Shown here one piece after another: positions 34,292 to 43,074 of a stretch of DNA of 64,000 nt. Each line of letters starts with the position of its first letter. Position 1 is the stretch's first letter. The stretch is from Micromonospora marina (GTDB taxonomy: Bacteria; Actinomycetota; Actinomycetes; Mycobacteriales; Micromonosporaceae), in NCBI RefSeq assembly GCF_900091565.1, contig NZ_FMCV01000002.1:310001-374000 (forward strand), given 5' to 3'. The position numbers and the translations under genes are program-made. Below the pieces are notes generated by a model. That model searched no databases. It was not told where the DNA came from and saw only the letters and a list, made by a program, of their open reading frames with translations.

Positions 34292-34365
34292 GTAACCGAG
34301 GGTAGGTCGGCCGGGCCACCGACGCCCTCGTACGCGCGCCGATGTCAGCCGCGTCCCCGTCCGGT

Positions 34366-35343
34366 TCAGTACCCGAGCCGCCCGCGGAAATACTCGATCG
34401 TGCGCCGGAGGCCGTCTTCGGGCGTGACGCTCGGCACGTATCCGAGCAGTTCGCGGGCGAGGGTCAGGTCCGGGCGGCGCATCTCCGGGTCGTCCGAGGC
34501 GCGAGTGATGTAGCTCACCTCGGACGCGCTTCCGGTGAGTGACACGATCGTCTCGGCCAGTTGCCGCATCGACATCTCGTGCTCGGTGCCGCAGTTGATC
34601 GGCCCGGTCTCCGTCGAGTCGAGCAGCAGCAGGATGCCGCGGACCAGGTCGTCGACGTAACAGATCGAGCGGGTCTGGTTGCCGGTGCCGTGCACCGTGA
34701 TCGGCTCGCCGCGCAGCGCCTGGGAGATGAACGTCGGGATGGCCCGGCCGTCGTCCGGGCGCATCCGCGGACCGTACGTGTTGAAGATCCGCACGATCGC
34801 GGTGTCGGTGCCCCGGCTCCGGTGGTAGGCCATGGTGGCCGCCTCGGAGAAGCGCTTCGCCTCGTCGTAGACGCTCCGGATGCCGATCGGGTTGACGTTG
34901 CCCCAGTACGTCTCGCGCTGCGGGTGCTCCTTCGGGTCGCCGTACGCCTCGGAGGTGGAGGCCATCAGGAACCGGGCACCGTCGTCGGTGGCCCGCTCCA
35001 ACAGCGCCAGAGTGGCCACCGAGCCGACCCGGAGGATCTCCACCGGCAGCTTCTCGAAGTCGGTGGGGCTGGCCGGGGACGCCATGTGCAGGATCGCGTC
35101 GAACCGCTCGGCCATCGCCGGGTGCTGCGGCAGGCCGTCGGAGATGTCCGCCTCGACGAGCGTGAAGGTCGGCCTGTCCAGCAGGTGGGCCACGTTGTCC
35201 TTGGACCCGGTGACGAAGTTGTCCAGCACCACGACGTCGCAGCCGCGCTCGACGAGCCGGTCGACCAGGTGGGACGGAACGAAACCGGCTCCGCCGGTGA
35301 CGAGGATGCGGTGTCCGGTACCGAAGCGGGGAGCGACCTTCAT
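34366..35343 (-). CDS. UDP-glucuronate decarboxylase (UDP-xylose synthase)-like NAD-dependent epimerase
   Basis: The 325-residue extended short-chain dehydrogenase has the NAD loop VTGGAGFVPSHL, the STSEAYGDP serine strip, catalytic YDEAK, and GTGNQTRSICYVDDLV, a set typical of UDP-xylose synthases that decarboxylate UDP-glucuronate. The ATG follows TAGGCT at 35356-35351 by 7 bases, so it is probably leaderless. Next to three LCP genes, it may supply a nucleotide sugar for wall or capsule polymers. Other UDP-sugar epimerase specificities remain possible. Confidence 0.82.
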   Translation of the reverse strand: MKVAPRFGTGHRILVTGGAGFVPSHLVDRLVERGCDVVVLDNFVTGSKDNVAHLLDRPTFTLVEADISDGLPQHPAMAERFDAILHMASPASPTDFEKLPVEILRVGSVATLALLERATDDGARFLMASTSEAYGDPKEHPQRETYWGNVNPIGIRSVYDEAKRFSEAATMAYHRSRGTDTAIVRIFNTYGPRMRPDDGRAIPTFISQALRGEPITVHGTGNQTRSICYVDDLVRGILLLLDSTETGPINCGTEHEMSMRQLAETIVSLTGSASEVSYITRASDDPEMRRPDLTLARELLGYVPSVTPEDGLRRTIEYFRGRLGY

Positions 35344-35362
35344 GGCGGTCAGCCTATACACG

Positions 35363-35400
35363 CGAGGCGGGGCCCCCGCGTAAGGCAGGGGCCCCGCTCG
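35363..35400 (-). terminator. Hairpin terminator after the acetate-type symporter gene
   Basis: Arms CGAGGCGGGGCCCC and GGGGCCCCGCTCG pair with one bulged base around a short loop, 11 bp after the symporter stop and before the epimerase start. Confidence 0.75.
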
Positions 35401-35410
35401 ACCGTGGTGA

Positions 35411-37084
35411 TCAGTGCGCGCCGGCTCCGGTGAGCGAGCGCACCTCCAGCTCCGCGTACTTCTCCTCGTCGCTCTCCTTGGACAGGATCGTGCCGAGCCA
35501 GCCGCACAGGAAACCGAACGGGATCGAGATGATGCCCGGGTTGGACAGCGGGAACCACTGCCAGTCGTGGTCGGGGAACATCGCCGTCGGTGCGCCGGAG
35601 ACCACCGGGGAGAAGAAGACGAGCACCACGGCGGCGAGCAGGCCGCCGTAGATCGCCCAGACCGCGCCCGAGGTGTTGAACCGCTTCCAGAACAGGCTGT
35701 AGAGGATCGCCGGCAGGTTGCCCGAGGCGGCGACCGCGAACGCCAGCGCGACCAGAAACGCCACGTTCAGGTTCTGCGCGTAGATCGACAGGACGATGGA
35801 GACCGCGCCGATCACCAGCGCGGAGATCCGGGCGACGTTCACCTCCTGCCGCTCCGACGCCTGCCCGTTCTTCATCACGTTGGCGTAGAAGTCGTGCGCC
35901 AGGCTGGACGACGACGCCAGGGTGAGCCCGGCGACCACCGCGAGGATCGTGGCGAAGGCGACCGCCGCGATGATCGCCAGCAGTGTCGCGCCGCCCAGGT
36001 CCCCGCCGAGGAAGTCCACCCCCAGCGCCTCGGCGAGCTGTGGTGCCGCCGTGTTGCCCGCCTTGTCCTGCTCGGTGATCGCCTGGCCGCCGACGATCGC
36101 CGCCGCGCCGAAGCCGAGCGCCAGGGTGAGCAGGTAGAACGTGCCGATGATGCCGATCGCCCAGAGCACGCTCTTACGGGCCGCCCGCGCGGTCGGCACG
36201 GTGTAGAAGCGGATCAGGATGTGCGGCAGGCCGGCCGTACCGAGGACCAGCGCGATGCCCAGCGAGAGCAGGTCCATCTTGCTGTAGAACGTCTTCAGCG
36301 CGTCGCCGGGTGTCTCCACGCCGTAGCGCAGCCCGGGTTCCAGGAACGCCGCCCCCTTGCCCGAGGCGCTGGCCGCGTCACCGAGCAGCGAGGAGAGGTT
36401 GAACTTGTACTTGGCGAGCACCAGCAGCGTCATCGCCAGCGCGCCGCCCATCAGCAGGAACGCCTTGACGATCTGGACGTAGGTGGTGCCCTTCATGCCG
36501 CCGACCGTCACGTAGATGACCATCAGAGCGCCGACCAGGATGATTGTGGCGACCTTGGCGGTGTCGGCGTCCATGCCGAGGAAAGTGGTTCCCGGCTTGA
36601 TGCCCAGCAGCAGGGCGACGAGCGCGCCGGCACCGACCATCTGGGCCAGCAGGTAGAAGATCGACACCGTGATGGTGGAGACCGCCGCCGCGGTCCGCAC
36701 CGGCCGCTGCCGCATCCGGAACGCCAGGACGTCCGCCATCGTGTACCGGCCGGAGTTACGCAGCAACTCGGCCACGAGCAGCAGCGCCACCAGCCAGGCG
36801 ACCAGGAAGCCGATCGAGTAGAGGAAGCCGTCGTAGCCGTAGAGCGCGATGATGCCGGCGATGCCCAGGAAGGACGCCGCCGACATGTAGTCGCCGCCGA
36901 TCGCCATGCCGTTCTGGAAACCGGAGAACGACCGGCCGCCGGCGTAGAAGTCGGTGGCGGTCTTGGTCTGCCGGCTGGCCCAGACGGTGATCGCCAGCGT
37001 GATCGCCACGAAGACCAGGAACAGCGTGATGGTGAGGTTCCGGGCGGTGGTGCTGCCCGCCTCAGCCGCGAGGACCGTGTTCAT
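35411..37084 (-). CDS. actP: Cation/acetate symporter, SSS family (ActP-like)
   Basis: The 557-residue protein has about 13 membrane helices and matches sodium:solute symporters of the ActP branch: RQTKTATDFYAGGRSFSG, GGDYMSAASFLGIAGIIALYGYDG, GTAGLPHILIRFYTVP, SSSLAHDFYANVMK. ActP carries acetate and similar short acids. GGGGAGG precedes the ATG, inside the end of the DUF485 gene, which overlaps by 23 bp. This small-gene/symporter order mirrors yjcH-actP of Escherichia coli. Confidence 0.88.
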   Translation of the reverse strand: MNTVLAAEAGSTTARNLTITLFLVFVAITLAITVWASRQTKTATDFYAGGRSFSGFQNGMAIGGDYMSAASFLGIAGIIALYGYDGFLYSIGFLVAWLVALLLVAELLRNSGRYTMADVLAFRMRQRPVRTAAAVSTITVSIFYLLAQMVGAGALVALLLGIKPGTTFLGMDADTAKVATIILVGALMVIYVTVGGMKGTTYVQIVKAFLLMGGALAMTLLVLAKYKFNLSSLLGDAASASGKGAAFLEPGLRYGVETPGDALKTFYSKMDLLSLGIALVLGTAGLPHILIRFYTVPTARAARKSVLWAIGIIGTFYLLTLALGFGAAAIVGGQAITEQDKAGNTAAPQLAEALGVDFLGGDLGGATLLAIIAAVAFATILAVVAGLTLASSSSLAHDFYANVMKNGQASERQEVNVARISALVIGAVSIVLSIYAQNLNVAFLVALAFAVAASGNLPAILYSLFWKRFNTSGAVWAIYGGLLAAVVLVFFSPVVSGAPTAMFPDHDWQWFPLSNPGIISIPFGFLCGWLGTILSKESDEEKYAELEVRSLTGAGAH

Positions 37085-37430
37085 GGGTCACCTCCCCGAT
37101 CTCGTCGCGGATCCGGTCGGCGACCGGGTCGATCCGTCGGTTGGCGAACCGCGAGTAGAGCCAGGCGATGACGAATGTGGAGACGAACTGGAGCAGGCCG
37201 AAGACCAGGGCGACGTTGATGTTGCCGATCAGCTTCGTGCCCATGAATCCCCGCGCGTACGCGGAGAGGATGACGTAGAGCGCGTACCACAGGAAGAACG
37301 CGACGGTCATCGGGAAGACGAAGCCGCGTAGCGCGCGACGCAACCCGGCGAACTCGTCCGACCGCTGGACGGCGAGGTACCGTTCCGCCGCCGACTCGGC
37401 GGGTGCGGACGCGGGAGTGTCCGTGGACAT
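37062..37430 (-). CDS. DUF485 membrane protein, symporter partner
   Basis: The 122-residue protein has two membrane helices (FVFPMTVAFFLWYALYVILSAY and IGNINVALVFGLLQFVSTFVIAWLY) and the DUF485 end RFANRRIDPVADRIRDEI. It is encoded just before the symporter and overlaps it by 23 bp, the usual arrangement of YjcH-type proteins. A role in symporter stability or regulation is inferred from this constant pairing. Confidence 0.88.
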   Translation of the reverse strand: MSTDTPASAPAESAAERYLAVQRSDEFAGLRRALRGFVFPMTVAFFLWYALYVILSAYARGFMGTKLIGNINVALVFGLLQFVSTFVIAWLYSRFANRRIDPVADRIRDEIGEVTHEHGPRG

Positions 37431-37600
37431 CTGTGGATCACCACCTTCGCAGGCGTGGGGAGTTTCGCGCACGGTAGAGAGCGCGCTCCCGGCCCGGGAA
37501 GGCTCCGCCGCCGGGCGGCGAACGGCTGCGCCGAACGGCACCCCCACTGCGCCCAGTGACCCACGTCACTCCGCTAACCGGTCGCCGCCGGAGCGAGGGG

Positions 37601-38134
37601 TCAGGCGGGGAGGTCGTGGTAGCGGCCCCGGTAGTGCAGCAACGGGGACGTGTCCCGGGGGAGGTCCACCGACTCGATGGTGGCCTCGACCAGCAGACCC
37701 CAGCCGTACTCACGGGCGGTGTCCAGGCGGCAGCCCGCCCACCCGCCGGCGTCGGCGGGCACCGGGCCGTACGGCGTCTCGGTCCAGGCGTCGAGCGCGA
37801 ACAGGCCGCCGGGCGACGGGAACAGGCCCGCGAAGCGGTCGGCGAGCTGCCGGTGCTGCGGGCCCAGCGGGGCCACCGCGAACCGTCCCGCCTCCTCGAC
37901 CGCCGCCCACAGGTCCGACTCCGGATCGACCAGGCCGAGCAGCCGGTCCGGCTCGCCCTCGGCCACGAGCGTGGAGGAGACGGTCAGCCCGGCCGGACCG
38001 GGCGCGGTCCAGAGCGTCACCGGCGCGGCCAGCCGTCCGCGCAGCCGGCGTACCGGCGAGCGTTGCGCGGCCGGCGCCGCGAACGGATCGGTGGAGTGGA
38101 TCTGCGCGCCCGGCTCTGGATTCACGTGAAACAT
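37601..38134 (-). CDS. Flavin reductase family protein (FMN-binding split barrel)
   Basis: The 177-residue protein has the split-barrel order of flavin reductase-like proteins: RRLRGRLAAPVTLWTAPGPAGLTVSSTLVAEGEPDRLLGLV, FAVAPLGPQHRQLADRFAGLFPSPGGLF, and a last strand GWGLLVEATIESVDLPRDTSPLLHYRGRYHDL. Such proteins reduce FMN with NAD(P)H or bind flavin for a partner monooxygenase. No monooxygenase is adjacent. ATG 38134 begins at the conserved front. Confidence 0.78.
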   Translation of the reverse strand: MFHVNPEPGAQIHSTDPFAAPAAQRSPVRRLRGRLAAPVTLWTAPGPAGLTVSSTLVAEGEPDRLLGLVDPESDLWAAVEEAGRFAVAPLGPQHRQLADRFAGLFPSPGGLFALDAWTETPYGPVPADAGGWAGCRLDTAREYGWGLLVEATIESVDLPRDTSPLLHYRGRYHDLPA

Positions 38135-38252
38135 TGTGCCGCCCGCGACCGGGCGAGGCTCGGCGGAACGCCCACGGCGCCGGCGGTTCCACCACTGCCA
38201 CGCGGTGACGCGGCAGAGCGGGTGTACGTGCGCACGCCCCGGCCGACAGGCA

Positions 38253-39941
38253 TCAGCGCCTCGGCGTGACATCAGCCAGCAGCTCCGGCTGCCGGTGGTC
38301 GAGCGTGTCCCCCGCCATGTACGCGCCCAGCAGCGCCGCGCCCCCGCCGTACGCCAGGCCGACCGGCAGCGCCAGCCAGAGCCACACGTCGCCGAGCAGT
38401 GCGGCGCCCACCACGAACGGCACCGCCACCACCGCCGAGCCGACCATGGAGACCAGGGTGAGCAGGCCCTTGGTGAATCCCGCGCCGCTGTTCAGGGCGA
38501 ACGGGTTGCTCGACTCGGGCAGCGAGTAGGCGCCGAGCACCGACACGAGCGCGTTGATCGCCAGCCCGCAGCCGTACGCGGCGAACAACGCGCCACCCAT
38601 GACGCCGAGCCATTCGGGCCGGCCGAGGACGACGGCCAGCGCGACCGCGATCACGAGGAGCATCGGCACGACGTAGATCGAGAACGCGGCCATCCGGGCC
38701 CGTAGCTCCACCCGCCCGGGCACGCCGGCGATCAGGTTCGCGGCGTACGAGCTGCCGTCGAAGCCGAACTGGTTGGCGAGCGTCACCGCCGCGAGCGCGC
38801 CGACGAAGATCATGCTGAGGCTCACCAGGGCCGGCGACGAGTCGGCGCCGCCGAACGCTGCCCCGCCCTCGGTGCTGAACGAGAAGCCGCCGAGGTTCAC
38901 CATCACCGGTACGAACACACCGACCACGGCGACGGTGATCAGGTTGGCCCGTCGCCGGGCGTCCCGCCACCAGTAGCGGCACTCGCGGGCGACGAGCGCG
39001 CCGAACCGGTCCCGCCGGGCCCAGCCCACCGCGCGGGGGAAGAGCTGCGCGACCGCGCCGCCGGCCACCCCGCGCGGCGTCCGCGCGGGGCCGCTGCTCG
39101 CGGTGCCCACCATCGCCGACTCCAGCGACCGCGACCACCAGAACAGGAGTACGCCGAGCGTCGCGACCGCGATCAGCAGCTTCACCACCGCGGCGCCGGC
39201 CCGGCCCTCGGCCACGTCGACACCGGCGGTCCACGGTGCGCCGAACGGCGTCCAGCCGACCACCCGGGCCACGCCGTCCAGCCGATCCCAGTCGGTCTGC
39301 CGTACCGCGGCGAGCACCAGCAACTGCAGCGGGCCGAGCAGCGCGGCCAGCACCGCGAGCAGCACGGCGGCCAGGTCGCGTACCCGGCGGGACCGCAGCA
39401 TCGCCGCGAACGCGCTGGTGAGCGCGCGGGCGCCGGCCAGGCAGACGAGCAGCCCGAGGACCACGCCGAGTGCGCCGACCAGGGCGGCCGCCCATCCACC
39501 GAGTACGCCCGCGGTGACCACCAGCCCGGCCGCCGTGATCGCCGTCGCCAGGGCCGGCACGCTGACCAGGGCGGCAGCGAGCAGACCGGTGACCAGGGTG
39601 CGGCGGGACAACGGCAGCAACGCGAACCGGGCCGGGTCGAGCGTCTCGTCCACGCCGAAGAAGACGAGCGGCAGGAGCAGCCAGCCGAGCGTCAGCAGGC
39701 CCCCGCCGAAGGCGGCGATCATCAGCGCGTACCGCGACTCCCCGGCCAGCCCCGGCACGGCGAGCAGGAAGAACCCGACGGCGGCGAACCAGAGCCCGAA
39801 CAGCACACCGAGGACGAACAGCGCGACCCGCCAGGTCTGGCCCCGGAAGTTGTTGCCGAGCACCCGCAGCTTCAGCCGGACGAAGTGCCAGGCCGACACG
39901 CGCCGGGCCGGACGCTCGGGGACGGTCACCGGGACAGCCAC
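38253..39941 (-). CDS. ABC transporter permease (ABC-2 type)
   Basis: The 562-residue membrane protein has some 12-14 helices in two halves separated by a cytoplasmic loop near residue 290. The GTG start overlaps the end of the ATPase gene by 16 bp and uses GAGGAG there as ribosome binding site, so the two genes form one exporter. It resembles large actinobacterial permeases of unknown substrate. Confidence 0.8.
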   Translation of the reverse strand: MAVPVTVPERPARRVSAWHFVRLKLRVLGNNFRGQTWRVALFVLGVLFGLWFAAVGFFLLAVPGLAGESRYALMIAAFGGGLLTLGWLLLPLVFFGVDETLDPARFALLPLSRRTLVTGLLAAALVSVPALATAITAAGLVVTAGVLGGWAAALVGALGVVLGLLVCLAGARALTSAFAAMLRSRRVRDLAAVLLAVLAALLGPLQLLVLAAVRQTDWDRLDGVARVVGWTPFGAPWTAGVDVAEGRAGAAVVKLLIAVATLGVLLFWWSRSLESAMVGTASSGPARTPRGVAGGAVAQLFPRAVGWARRDRFGALVARECRYWWRDARRRANLITVAVVGVFVPVMVNLGGFSFSTEGGAAFGGADSSPALVSLSMIFVGALAAVTLANQFGFDGSSYAANLIAGVPGRVELRARMAAFSIYVVPMLLVIAVALAVVLGRPEWLGVMGGALFAAYGCGLAINALVSVLGAYSLPESSNPFALNSGAGFTKGLLTLVSMVGSAVVAVPFVVGAALLGDVWLWLALPVGLAYGGGAALLGAYMAGDTLDHRQPELLADVTPRR

Positions 39942-40690
39942 GACAACTCCTCGCCGGTCGCGGTACGGCCGCCGACCACCTCGACGAAGACGTCCTCCAG
40001 CGACCGGTCGCCGCGCACCTCAGCCAGCGTGCCGACCCGCTTGATCCGGCCCTCGGCCAGGATCGCCACGTGGGAGCAGAGCCGCTCGACCACCTCCATC
40101 ACGTGGCTGGAGAAGATCACCGTGCCGCCGCCGCCGACGTACCGGTGCAGGATGTCGCGGATCAGCGCCGCCGAGACCGGGTCGACCGCCTCGAACGGCT
40201 CGTCCAGCACCAGCAGGCGCGGGCCGTGCAGCAGCGCGCAGGCCAGCCCGATCTTCTTCTTCATGCCCGCCGAGTAGTCGACCACGAGCGTGCGGCCGGC
40301 GTCGGCGAGCGCCAGCACGTCGAGCAGCTCCGCCGCGCGCTGGTCGACCACCGCCGGGTCCATGCCGCGCAGCAGACCGTGGTACGCCAGCAGCTCCGCC
40401 CCGCTCAGCCGGTCGAAGAGGCGTACGCCGTCCGGCATCACGCCGAGCAGGCTCTTGGCGCGGACCGGGTCCGCCCAGACGTCGTACCCGAGCACCCGAG
40501 CCTCACCGGCGTCGGGCCGCAGCAGGCCGACGGCCATGGAGAGGGTGGTGGTCTTGCCGGCCCCGTTCGGGCCGAGCAGGCCGTAGAACGAGCCGGTCGG
40601 CACGGCGAGGTCGACGCCCGCCACCGCGACCTTGGTGTCGAAGCGCTTGGCCAAGCCACGGAGGGAGAGCGCCGGGTGCTGGTCGGTCAT
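39926..40690 (-). CDS. ABC transporter ATP-binding protein
   Basis: The 254-residue ATPase has Walker A LLGPNGAGKTTT, a Q loop VLGVMPDG-like segment, signature YSAGMKKKIGLACALL (a variant of LSGGQ), Walker B RLLVLDEPFEAVD and the His switch FSSHVM. It is of the drug/lipid exporter class. The ATG follows TACGGT at 40702-40697 by 6 bases without a Shine-Dalgarno box. It overlaps the permease gene by 16 bp. Confidence 0.9.
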   Translation of the reverse strand: MTDQHPALSLRGLAKRFDTKVAVAGVDLAVPTGSFYGLLGPNGAGKTTTLSMAVGLLRPDAGEARVLGYDVWADPVRAKSLLGVMPDGVRLFDRLSGAELLAYHGLLRGMDPAVVDQRAAELLDVLALADAGRTLVVDYSAGMKKKIGLACALLHGPRLLVLDEPFEAVDPVSAALIRDILHRYVGGGGTVIFSSHVMEVVERLCSHVAILAEGRIKRVGTLAEVRGDRSLEDVFVEVVGGRTATGEELSWLSR

Positions 40691-40777
40691 GGTCCGACCG
40701 TATCGGGCTCCGGCCAGCGCCCGCTCCCGCCGGAGGACGGTGTTCCCGTCCGCCGGCGAGGCGGACCACGCCGAAGT

Positions 40778-40831
40778 GTTAAGCGGGGGCCCCTGCTCTA
40801 CCGCAGGCGTTAAGAGGGGGCCCTTCCTTAC
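40778..40831. repeat. GTTAA-GGGGGCCC-CCTTAC dispersed element, copy 1
   Basis: Two related units follow each other: 40778-40808 (31 bp) and 40809-40831 (23 bp). Each starts GTTAA and has a GGGGGCCC core; the second ends CCTTAC. The final TTA is, on the minus strand, the TAA stop codon of the symporter gene. Copy 2 lies at 49816-49869 with the same 31 + 23 layout. Confidence 0.8.
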
Positions 40832-42468
40832 AAGCGGAGCGACTCCGGGGTGTGCAGGCGGAGCATTGTCGCGCCGACGTCGCGGGGCAGCCGCCGCCGG
40901 CTCGCCATCGACACCACCACCATGACGGTGAACGCCAGCGGCACCGTCCACGCGGCCGGCTGGGTGGTGAGCGTCGCCGGCCACCCGCTCAGCGGCGGGC
41001 CGAGCACGGTGAGCAGCACCGCACCGACCGCCGCGCCGCCGCCGACCAGCACCCCGGCGGCGGCGCCCAGGTCGGTCAGGCCGCGCCACCAGATGCCGAG
41101 CACCAGCAGCGGGCAGAAGCTGGACGCGGCCACCGCGAACGCGAGCCCCACCACCTGCGACACGTCCAGCCCGGAGACGTTCAGGGCGAGTACCGCCGGC
41201 ACCGCGCCGGCGATCACCGTGGCGATCCGGAAGCCGCGCACCGAGCCGCGTCCCAGCACGTCCGTGGAGATCACCCCGGCGACGCTCGTGAGCAGGCCGG
41301 ACGAGGTGGACAGGAACGCCGCGAACGCCCCGGCCGCGACGAGCGCGGCCAGCAGCCGGCCGGTCGTGCCGTCACCGAGCGCCGCCCCGGGCAGCAGCAC
41401 CACCACCGCGTCGGTCTGGCCGCTCACCAGCAGTTGCGGGGTGTAGATGCGGCCCAGCACGCCGTAGACGGTGGGCAGCAGGTAGAAGACGCCGACGAGC
41501 GCCAGCACCACCAGCGTGGTGCGGCGGGCGGCGGCGCCGTCGGGGTTGGTGTAGAAGCGGACCAGCACGTGCGGCAGGCCCATCGTGCCGAGGAACGTGG
41601 CCAGGATCAGCGAGTACGTGGCGAACAGTCCCCGGTCGTCCTCGCCCGCGGTGTCCGGCAGCAGCCATTCGGTGGCGCCGGTAGCCGCGCCGGACACCTC
41701 CGGCACCGGGTCACCGGCGGCGAACTCCAGGCGGTCGCCGGGGCGTACCTCCCGGATGTCGCCGTCGGGCAGGGTGAGCGTCGCGCGGTGCTCGACCACC
41801 ACTGTGGTCGCGGTCCGGAACGTCGGCCCGTCGGGCGGAGTCACCGCCGGGCGGGCGTCGGCCTGCCACTGCAACGCCAGGAAGATCGCGGGTACGGCGA
41901 GTGCGGTGAGCTTCAGCCAGTACTGGAACGCCTGCACGAAGGTGATCGCCCGCATGCCGCCCAGCGCCACGTTCGCGGTGACCACCACGGCGACGAGCAG
42001 CGCCCCGAGCGGGTACGGCGAGCCGGTGAGCGTGGCCAGCGTCAGCCCGGCGCCCTGCAACTGCGGCACCAGATAGAGCCAGCCGATGAAGATCACGAAG
42101 ACGGTGGCGAGCGTGCGCAGCCGGCGGGAGCCGAGCCGTACCTCGCAGAAGTCGGGCAGTGTGAACGCGCCGGAGCGGCGCAGCGGCGCGGCCACGAACA
42201 GCAGCAGTGCGAGGTATCCGGCGGCGAAGCCGACCGGGTACCAGAGCACGTCCACGCCGTACTTGAGGATCAGCCCGGCGACGCCGAGGAAGCTCGCCGC
42301 CGACAGGTACTCCCCGCCGATCGCGGCGGCGTTCCAGGTCGGGCTGACGGCGCGGGACGCGACCAGGAAGTCCGAGGTGGTCCGCGCCAGCCGCAGCCCG
42401 TAGAAGCCGATGCCGACGGTGACCAGGGTGACGGCGACGATCGCCGGGACCACGTAGCCGTTGGACAT
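40828..42468 (-). CDS. Sodium:solute symporter, acetate/carboxylate type
   Basis: The 546-residue SSS-family protein has about 13 helices: LRLARTTSDFLVASRAVSP, GGEYLSAASFLGVAGLILKYGVDV, GTMGLPHVLVRFYTNPDG and STSSGLLTSVAGVISTDVLG. A soluble loop of about 90 residues (about 225-300) not present in ActP is inserted. The ATG overlaps the stop of the small upstream membrane protein by one base (TGATG). A LytS/LytTR pair 1.3 kb upstream could control it, an arrangement I know from other actinomycetes. Confidence 0.87.
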   Translation of the reverse strand: MSNGYVVPAIVAVTLVTVGIGFYGLRLARTTSDFLVASRAVSPTWNAAAIGGEYLSAASFLGVAGLILKYGVDVLWYPVGFAAGYLALLLFVAAPLRRSGAFTLPDFCEVRLGSRRLRTLATVFVIFIGWLYLVPQLQGAGLTLATLTGSPYPLGALLVAVVVTANVALGGMRAITFVQAFQYWLKLTALAVPAIFLALQWQADARPAVTPPDGPTFRTATTVVVEHRATLTLPDGDIREVRPGDRLEFAAGDPVPEVSGAATGATEWLLPDTAGEDDRGLFATYSLILATFLGTMGLPHVLVRFYTNPDGAAARRTTLVVLALVGVFYLLPTVYGVLGRIYTPQLLVSGQTDAVVVLLPGAALGDGTTGRLLAALVAAGAFAAFLSTSSGLLTSVAGVISTDVLGRGSVRGFRIATVIAGAVPAVLALNVSGLDVSQVVGLAFAVAASSFCPLLVLGIWWRGLTDLGAAAGVLVGGGAAVGAVLLTVLGPPLSGWPATLTTQPAAWTVPLAFTVMVVVSMASRRRLPRDVGATMLRLHTPESLRL

Positions 42469-42947
42469 CAGCGTTCCGGCCGTCGGATCAGGTCGACGAA
42501 GTCCTGCTCGTTGCGTTCGGCCAGCCGCACGTACGCCCAGCCGACCACGATCAGGAACGGGAAGGACACGACACCGAGCAGCAGCCACGGCAGGTTGACC
42601 CCGAGCACCGTGACCCGGCCGACGGCGGGCGCGATGGCGAACAGCCAGGGCAGGCCGCCGAGCCCGATCAGCACCAGCAGGCTGAGCCGCAGGGCGAGGG
42701 AGAGCTGGGCGCGCATCAGACCCTGTACGAGCGTCTCGCCGACCGGGGTCTGCTGGGTCAGCTCGGACCGGGTGCGGTCGGCCGGGTCGCCCGTCCGGGA
42801 GACCTCGGCCAGCACGATCCGGGTCCGCTTCGGCGCGGTGGCCGGTCCGCTTTCCGGCTCGCCGGCCGGTGTGGAGGCGCGCGGGCCGGGAACCGGGGCG
42901 GCCTCGGCGGGCCGCCCCGACGGTTGCTGTTCCTCGGCTCCGGTCAC
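42468..42947 (-). CDS. DUF485-like small membrane protein, symporter partner
   Basis: The 159-residue protein has a Pro/Ala-rich front (to about 75), then two helices (LALRLSLLVLIGLGGLPWLFAI and LGVNLPWLLLGVVSFPFLIVVGWAYV) and a tail ERNEQDFVDLIRR. Its position and overlap with the symporter mirror the DUF485-ActP pair. GTG 42947 was chosen because a TTGACA - 16 bp - GAGACT promoter ends 7 bases before it. An earlier GTG at 43028 lies inside the DnaA-box-like cluster and is less likely. Confidence 0.75.
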   Translation of the reverse strand: MTGAEEQQPSGRPAEAAPVPGPRASTPAGEPESGPATAPKRTRIVLAEVSRTGDPADRTRSELTQQTPVGETLVQGLMRAQLSLALRLSLLVLIGLGGLPWLFAIAPAVGRVTVLGVNLPWLLLGVVSFPFLIVVGWAYVRLAERNEQDFVDLIRRPER

Positions 42948-42954
42948 CCCCGGC

Positions 42955-42982
42955 AGTCTCGCCCGCTGAGCGGGATTGTCAA
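42955..42982 (-). promoter_or_regulatory. Promoter with internal palindrome for the symporter operon
   Basis: On the minus strand TTGACA (42982-42977) is followed by a 16-bp spacer and GAGACT (42960-42955), 7 bases before GTG 42947. The spacer contains the palindrome CCCGCTCAGCGGG (42974-42962), a good position for a repressor operator. Confidence 0.55.
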
Positions 42983-43000
42983 GAGCACGGTTCCGAGCCC

Positions 43001-43072
43001 TGTGCACAACCTGTGGATAACGCTTCACGGTTGTGGATAACCCGGTGGATGACGTGGAGTCGTTGTGGACAG
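43001..43072. promoter_or_regulatory. Cluster of DnaA-box-like sequences
   Basis: Two exact TGTGGATAA boxes lie at 43012-43020 and 43032-43040, with weaker matches TGTGCACAA at 43001-43009 and TGTGGACAG at 43064-43072. The starts are 11, 20 and 32 bp apart, close to whole helical turns, and all point the same way. dnaA and dnaN are not nearby, so this is not the usual replication origin. Confidence 0.55.
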
Positions 43073-43074
43073 CG

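Noticed and set aside
43001..43072. Chromosomal origin of replication
   Set aside because: There are only two exact DnaA boxes, and dnaA, dnaN and other origin genes are missing.
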